64,000 nt of DNA from Mycobacterium kyogaense (GTDB lineage: Bacteria > Actinomycetota > Actinomycetes > Mycobacteriales > Mycobacteriaceae), in assembly GCF_003254575.1 (NCBI RefSeq), contig NZ_QJUA01000027.1, positions 1-64,000 on the forward strand. Reading direction: 5' to 3'. The first letter of the stretch is position 1, and each line of letters opens with the position of its first letter. A program made the translations under genes and the position numbers. Of this stretch, positions 58,890-64,000 are shown one piece after another. The notes below the pieces were generated by a model that was given only the letters and a program-made list of their open reading frames with translations, had not been told where the DNA came from and made no database searches.

Positions 58890-60289
58890 CCGACACTGAA
58901 CCCGCCGCCCAGCGCACGCTGGAGTCCTTCGGCTACAAGCAGGAACTGCACCGCTCGGTGTCGACGTTCGACCTGCTGGTCTACGGGCTGGTGTTCATGG
59001 TGCCGATCGCGCCGTGGGCGATCTTCGGCACCGTCTACAACAGCTCGTCCGGCATGGTGCCCCTGGTCTATGCGATCGGGTTGGTCGCGATGATCTTCAC
59101 CGCGATCGCGTACGCGCAGATGGCCAAGTCGTTCCCGCTGGCCGGGTCGGTGTTCTCCTACGTCGGTCGCGGAATACATCCCGGTGCAGGGTTTTTCGCG
59201 GGCTGGGCGATGCTGCTGGATTACCTGCTGGTGCCGACGCTGCTCTACGTGTTCGCCGCGGAGTCGATGATCGGGCTGTTCCCCGATACCCCGCGGTGGA
59301 TGTGGGCGATCCTGTTCGTGCTCGTCAACACCGCGATCAACCTGCTGGGCGTCGATTCGCTGAAGATGGCCAACCGGGTGTTCCTCGCGATCGAGCTGGT
59401 GTTCGTGGTGGTGTTCGTGGTGATCGCCGTGCGTGCGATCAGCGGCGGCAGCCTGCCCGACGTCGGATGGAGTACGAGCCCGATCTGGAATCCGGAGACC
59501 GTGAGCGCGCCGCTACTGGCTGCCGCGCTCTCGATCGCGGTGTTGAGCTTCCTGGGTTTCGACGGCATTTCGACACTGGCCGAGGAATCCACGGGCACCC
59601 GTAATCCGGCCGGCAAGGCCATGGTCGGGGCGCTGTTCATCGTGGCTTTTCTGTTCATCGTGCAGACGTGGCTGGCGAGCCTGCTCGCCGGCGGCCGTGA
59701 AGCGTTTCCCGACGACGAGGTCGGCAACGCGTTCTTCAATCTGGTGCAGGCGGCGTCGTCCACCGGCTGGATGAACGCGTTCTTCGTCGTCAACGTGCTC
59801 GCCGTCGGGTTCGCCAACGCGATGGCCGCACAGGCCGCGACCAGCCGGCTGCTGTTCTCGATGAGCCGCGACCGTCAACTCCCCCACTTCCTGTCGAAGA
59901 TCAGCTCGCGTCAGGTGCCGATCGCAGCGATCCTCACGGTCAGTGCGTTGTCGATCGTGCTGGTGCTGTTCTTCGTCGGCCAGATCGGTCTGATCTCCTC
60001 GCTGGTCAACTTCGGCGCCCTCTTCGCGTTCTGCCTGCTGCACATCTCCGTGGCCTGGTACTACCTGGGCCGCAAGAAGTCGAAGAACTACCTGCTGCAT
60101 CTCGTGGTGCCGGCGCTGGGTTTCGTGATCATCGCCTACGTGCTGATCAATGCCGACTCACTGGCCAAGATCGGCGGCATCGTGTGGCTGGCGATCGGCA
60201 CGGTCGTCTACGTGGTGAACAGGGTGCGCGGCGTCAGCGCGGGACCGTCGGCCGATCACGCGGTCGAAACGGCCGAACCGACGCGCTGA
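58886..60289 (+). CDS. APC-family amino-acid permease
   Basis: This 467-residue permease has about twelve membrane helices. The APC entry is HRSVSTFDLLVYGLVFMVPIAPWAIFG, where the substrate-binding first helix is broken by Gly/Pro. Later LSFLGFDGISTLAEESTGTRNP is the conserved helix 6 region and ATSRLLFSMSRDRQLPHFLSK follows helix 8. It resembles amino-acid or polyamine permeases of the APC superfamily. The substrate is likely an amino acid or amide released or used by the coupled peptidase. The short N- and C-termini are charged. The deaminase gene starts 28 nt later with its own -10. Confidence 0.9.
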   Translation: MTDTEPAAQRTLESFGYKQELHRSVSTFDLLVYGLVFMVPIAPWAIFGTVYNSSSGMVPLVYAIGLVAMIFTAIAYAQMAKSFPLAGSVFSYVGRGIHPGAGFFAGWAMLLDYLLVPTLLYVFAAESMIGLFPDTPRWMWAILFVLVNTAINLLGVDSLKMANRVFLAIELVFVVVFVVIAVRAISGGSLPDVGWSTSPIWNPETVSAPLLAAALSIAVLSFLGFDGISTLAEESTGTRNPAGKAMVGALFIVAFLFIVQTWLASLLAGGREAFPDDEVGNAFFNLVQAASSTGWMNAFFVVNVLAVGFANAMAAQAATSRLLFSMSRDRQLPHFLSKISSRQVPIAAILTVSALSIVLVLFFVGQIGLISSLVNFGALFAFCLLHISVAWYYLGRKKSKNYLLHLVVPALGFVIIAYVLINADSLAKIGGIVWLAIGTVVYVVNRVRGVSAGPSADHAVETAEPTR

Positions 60290-60305
60290 CCTGACCTCGC
60301 GGCGT

Positions 60306-60311
60306 TAGGGT
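60306..60311 (+). promoter_or_regulatory. -10 element of the deaminase gene (leaderless)
   Basis: TAGGGT lies 5 nt before the ATG at 60317; only TTTTC separates them. A leaderless transcript independent of the upstream operon is predicted. Confidence 0.5.
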
Positions 60312-60316
60312 TTTTC

Positions 60317-60903
60317 ATGCCCGACTCCGCCACGATCGCCTCACGCCTGCTCGACGTCATCGACTCCGACATCCTCGCGCTGACCGAGCGCGGAGTGGCC
60401 GGCGGCAACAAGATCTTCGGAGCCGCGCTGCTGAACAAGTCGGACCTGTCGCTGGTGATCGCGGGTACCAACGACGAGACTCGTAACCCGTTGTGGCACG
60501 GCGAGATCAACACGCTGCGGCAGTTCTACGAGCGATCCGACCGGCCTTCGACGACGGACCTGATCTTCCTCACCACGCATGAACCGTGCACGCTGTGCAT
60601 GTCTGCGATCACGTGGGCGGGCTTCGACAACTACTACTATTTCTACAGCCACGAGGATTCCCGCGACAGCTTTGCGATCCCCCACGATCTCGCGATCCTC
60701 AAGGAGGTGTTCGGCCTGGACCCCGGCGGCTACCGCCGCACCAACGCATTCTGGACCGCGTATTCCATCTCGGACCTGATTGACGCTGAAGCCGAGCCGC
60801 TGCGCTCGGAGCTGCTGGCTCGACGGGAGAGTATCCGCGCCCGCTACGACTCGCTGTCGTTGCAGTATCAGGAATCCAAGAGCGACAACGACATTCCGCT
60901 CGC

Positions 60904-60907
<4 letters not shown>
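60317..60907 (+). CDS. cytidine/deoxycytidylate deaminase-fold protein
   Basis: This 196-residue zinc deaminase has the metal site His61-x-Glu63 in WHGEINTLRQFYE and EPCTLCMSA with Cys91 and Cys94. The second part (AGFDNYYYFYSHEDSRDSFAIPHDLAILKEVF) and the C-terminal helical tail of about 60 residues differ from standard tRNA adenosine or cytosine deaminases, so the substrate is unknown. Similar proteins are annotated as nucleoside or guanine-type deaminases. The gene follows the permease but appears to have its own -10. It overlaps the convergent haloalkane dehalogenase gene by 4 nt. Confidence 0.82.
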
Positions 60908-61803
<896 letters not shown>

Positions 61804-61806
61804 GCC

Positions 61807-63015
61807 TCAGTGAAGCAAGGCTTTGCGCAGCTGCGGGACCAAATCGCCGCGCTCGCCCACGACGACATCGGCGAGCCCCAGCCAGCCGGCCATCTGCTGC
61901 AGCTGTGCGGCGAGTTCGGCGGCCACACGCGCCTGGTCATGGCCGTCCTCGGTGAACGCGCCGAGCACGTGCAGAGCACCGGCGACCCGATCGGCCTTCA
62001 GGTCCACCCGCCCGACGAGCCGCCCGTCGAGCAGGAAAGGCCATACGTAGTAACCGAACTGCCGCTTCGGAGCGGGGGTGTAGATCTCGATGCGGTAGTG
62101 GAACCCGAACAGCCGCTCGACGCGGGGCCGGAAGAAGATCAGCGGATCGAACGGGCACAGCAGTGCCGTACCGCGGTCGCGCCGCGGCACGATCTGATCG
62201 GCGCGCAGATAGGCCGGCGCTGCCCACCCCTCGACCTCGACGGGCTCCAGTTCGCCGTCGGCGACCAGCGCGGCGATCGCCGGCTTGACCTGCCGGGCGC
62301 TGAGCCGGAAGTAGTCCCGGATGTCGGCCTCGGTGGCGATGCCCAGCGCGGTCGCCGCGCGCAGCGCGAGCTCGCGCACCGCGTCCGGCTCGTCCACCTG
62401 CCGGGCCACCACGTCGGACGGCAGGACCCGTTCAGTCAGGTCGTAGTGCCGGGCGAATCCGATGCGCGTCGCGGTGGTCAGCACGCCGGACGCCCACAGC
62501 GCTTCGGCCACCCATTTGGTGTCGCTGCGATCCCACCACGGGCCTTTGCGGCCCCTGGGCTCGGATTCCAGGTGGGCCTCGATCTGTCCCGCGGTGGCAG
62601 GTCCGAGCTCGGTGATCGCGGCCACGATGTCCTCGGCGAGCTTGCCGTTGCGCTTGACGATGTCCCTGCCCCAACGGCCGTGCTCGTACTCGGCCATCCG
62701 CCAGCGCATGAGCGGCCAGTCGTCGACGGCCATCAGCGCGGCCTCGTGGGCCCAGTACTCGACGAGCAGCCGCGGCGACCGGGCCGAATGGCTCCACGCG
62801 GCGCGGTCCAGCAGGTCCCGGTCGTAGGGTCCGAGGCGGCTGAACACCGGGGCATAGTGGGCCCGCACCGCCACCGAGACCGAGTCCAGCTGCAACACCT
62901 GGATGCGGGCGATCAGGCGCTTGAGGTGTGCGCGGGTGACCGCACCGGCCGGTTTAGCCTCACCGAACCCCTGTGCCGCGACGGCCACTCGGCGGGCCTG
63001 CGCAGCGGTGATCAT
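61807..63015 (-). CDS. YcaQ-like winged-helix protein (crosslink DNA glycosylase family, Rv2762c type)
   Basis: This is a 402-residue protein of the HTH_42/AlkX-YcaQ family. N-terminal winged helices include IARIQVLQLDSVSVAVRAHY, where the QLD triplet lies in the region of the catalytic QxD motif. The middle part has YWAHEAALMAVDDWPLMRWRM, and the late segment is LLCPFDPLIFFRPRVERLFGFHYRIEIYTP with the conserved FxxR-x-Y. The family removes interstrand-crosslinked or other alkylated bases from DNA. Its ATG overlaps the dfrA stop (ATGA, 63012-63015), so it is expressed with thyA and dfrA. Counterpart: Rv2762c (from memory). Confidence 0.85.
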   Translation of the reverse strand: MITAAQARRVAVAAQGFGEAKPAGAVTRAHLKRLIARIQVLQLDSVSVAVRAHYAPVFSRLGPYDRDLLDRAAWSHSARSPRLLVEYWAHEAALMAVDDWPLMRWRMAEYEHGRWGRDIVKRNGKLAEDIVAAITELGPATAGQIEAHLESEPRGRKGPWWDRSDTKWVAEALWASGVLTTATRIGFARHYDLTERVLPSDVVARQVDEPDAVRELALRAATALGIATEADIRDYFRLSARQVKPAIAALVADGELEPVEVEGWAAPAYLRADQIVPRRDRGTALLCPFDPLIFFRPRVERLFGFHYRIEIYTPAPKRQFGYYVWPFLLDGRLVGRVDLKADRVAGALHVLGAFTEDGHDQARVAAELAAQLQQMAGWLGLADVVVGERGDLVPQLRKALLH

Positions 63016-63491
63016 GCCCGCAGATAGGTGCCGAACCGGTAGCGCAGGCCGGACGCGCTGTCCTGCCAGGCGCCCACCGTGCCCGCCCAGCGTTCGTCGA
63101 GGACCGGCGCCAGCGCGTCGTCGTCTTCCCGTCGCAGGTCGATGTCGATCTCGGTGACCTCGCACCGCGTCGCACGCGGAAGCGTCAGCCCGTAGACCTC
63201 GGACCCGCCGATCACCCACGCGTCCTCGAGCGCGATTCCGTCGAGCTCCGTGCACGTCTCTGCCCCGTCAGCCACGTAGTCAGCATGCCGGGTGAGTACG
63301 ACATTTCTTCGCCCCGGCAGGGGCCGAAACCTGGCGGGCAGCGATTCCCAGGTCCGGCGACCCATGATCACCGTCTGACCCATGGTCAGCTCCTTGAAGC
63401 GGGCCATGTCCTCGGGCACCTGCCACGGAATCCCGTTGTCGCGGCCGATCACCCCGGAGCTGGACTGCGCCCAGATCAGATTCAGGCCCAC
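63012..63491 (-). CDS. dfrA: dihydrofolate reductase
   Basis: This 159-residue enzyme has the N-terminal WAQSSSGVIGRDNGIPWQVPEDMARFKELT (substrate loop and the conserved Trp-Pro region with Asp), VIMGRRTWESLP for NADPH, and VIGGSEVY. It reduces dihydrofolate to tetrahydrofolate; it is the usual target of trimethoprim-like drugs. The length equals M. tuberculosis DfrA. The start is GTG at 63491, sharing its G with the TAG stop of thyA. It is flanked by thyA upstream and the YcaQ-like gene downstream, all overlapping, so they act as one unit. Confidence 0.97.
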   Translation of the reverse strand: MGLNLIWAQSSSGVIGRDNGIPWQVPEDMARFKELTMGQTVIMGRRTWESLPARFRPLPGRRNVVLTRHADYVADGAETCTELDGIALEDAWVIGGSEVYGLTLPRATRCEVTEIDIDLRREDDDALAPVLDERWAGTVGAWQDSASGLRYRFGTYLRA

Positions 63492-64000
63492 TAGACGGCC
63501 ACCGGCGCTTTGATCGCCGGGTGCGGATCGTAGTTTCTGACGACCACGTCCTCGTAGGTGTAGTCGAAGATCGAATCGCGTTGCGCCAGAACGAGTTCAG
63601 GATACGGCCGCGGGTCGCGTGAGAGCTGTTCGGTGACCTGCTCGACGTGGTTGTCGTAGATGTGGCAGTCCCCGCCGGTCCAGACGAAGTCGCCCACGGC
63701 CAGACCGGCCTGTGCCGCCATCATGTGGGTCAGCAGCGCATAGCTGGCGATGTTGAACGGCACGCCGAGGAACAGATCGGCACTGCGCTGGTAGAGCTGG
63801 CAGCTCAGCCTGCCGTCGGCGACGTAGAACTGGAAGAACGCGTGGCACGGCGGCAGCGCCATCTGCGGGATCTCGCCGACGTTCCACGCCGAGACGATGT
63901 TGCGGCGGCTGTCGGGGTCGCGCTTGAGCAACTCCAGGGCCGCGCTGATCTGGTCGATGTGCTCCCCCGACGGCGTCGGCCAAGACCGCCACTGGACGCC
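63491..64000 (-). CDS. thyA: thymidylate synthase ThyA, C-terminal part (cut by window end)
   Basis: The frame is open to the end of the window, so the N-terminus lies beyond 64000; about 169 C-terminal residues are present. They start at GVQWRSWPTPSGEHIDQIS. The active-site cysteine lies in ALPPCHAFFQFYV. Other features are QRSADLFLGVPFNIASYALL for dUMP and GGDCHIYDNHVEQV with the conserved aspartate/histidine. The end PHPAIKAPVAV is typical. It converts dUMP to dTMP and yields dihydrofolate, which the next gene dfrA recycles. The stop shares a base with the dfrA start. Confidence 0.97.
   Translation of the reverse strand, partial: GVQWRSWPTPSGEHIDQISAALELLKRDPDSRRNIVSAWNVGEIPQMALPPCHAFFQFYVADGRLSCQLYQRSADLFLGVPFNIASYALLTHMMAAQAGLAVGDFVWTGGDCHIYDNHVEQVTEQLSRDPRPYPELVLAQRDSIFDYTYEDVVVRNYDPHPAIKAPVAV

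Overview
The window is a 64 kb stretch of high-GC actinobacterial chromosome from a mycobacterium, most likely an environmental fast grower (Mycolicibacterium type). The evidence is the gene order: sigB-ideR-sthA-nrdR-chiZ/lexA-fadE20-hflX-dapF-miaA-miaB-recX-recA-pspM-pspA-clgR-pgsA-ftsK-rnj-dapA-thyX-dfrA-thyA. As I remember it, this follows Mycobacterium tuberculosis Rv2704 to Rv2764c, with several accessory blocks inserted. Rv numbers below come from memory, not from a search. No rRNA, tRNA, CRISPR array, transposase or phage gene was seen, and no gene-free gap exceeds 300 bases.

Layout. 1-2.1 kb: the end of an O-methyltransferase gene and a PE-less PGRS-like glycine-rich protein. 2.2-5.0 kb: small conserved genes (RidA, DUF952, zinc-ribbon proteins, YihY, DUF3099). 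5.1-9.6 kb: sigB, ideR, DUF4192 and sthA. 9.6-17.7 kb: a secreted trypsin-like lipoprotein, PAC2, alpha/beta hydrolase, PhzF, nrdR, the chiZ/lexA SOS pair and an LGFP-repeat membrane protein. 17.8-29.9 kb: fadE20, a cytosolic molybdopterin oxidoreductase, then the tRNA-modification and lysine genes hflX, dapF, miaA and miaB with neighbours. 30.0-34.0 kb: a complete glutamate-type ABC importer with two membrane-protein genes translationally coupled behind it. 34.0-38.6 kb: an accessory block with a cobalt-type nitrile hydratase (both subunits and an accessory protein), a CbtAB cobalt transporter, a DUF1097 membrane protein and a divergent GlxA/AraC regulator. 38.6-45.0 kb: recX-recA, a hydrolase, a diguanylate cyclase, a glycosyltransferase and an epoxide-hydrolase-like gene. 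44.3-46.4 kb: the clgR-pspA-pspM envelope-stress operon. 46.5-53.7 kb: cinA, pgsA, argA, ftsK, a monooxygenase, an SDR, a methyltransferase and an orphan response regulator with a degenerate receiver. 53.7-57.1 kb: thyX-dapA-rnj. 57.1-61.8 kb: a GntR-controlled peptidase-permease pair, a deaminase and a haloalkane dehalogenase. 61.8-64.0 kb: thyA-dfrA-ycaQ-like, with thyA cut by the window end.

The regulatory sequence is informative. sigB and clgR each have a SigE/SigH-type GGGAAC/CGTT promoter. recA and chiZ each have a perfect TTGTCGGTG-N8-TAGCGT DNA-damage (PafBC/RecA-NDp) promoter plus LexA boxes, and lexA has its own box. At least eight genes have a TANNNT hexamer 5-8 nt before the start codon, which predicts leaderless transcripts.

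The points most worth following are the cobalt nitrile hydratase with its own cobalt importer, the phosphorylation-incompetent response regulator with a DosR-like box upstream, and the different placement of LexA boxes relative to PafBC promoters at recA and chiZ.
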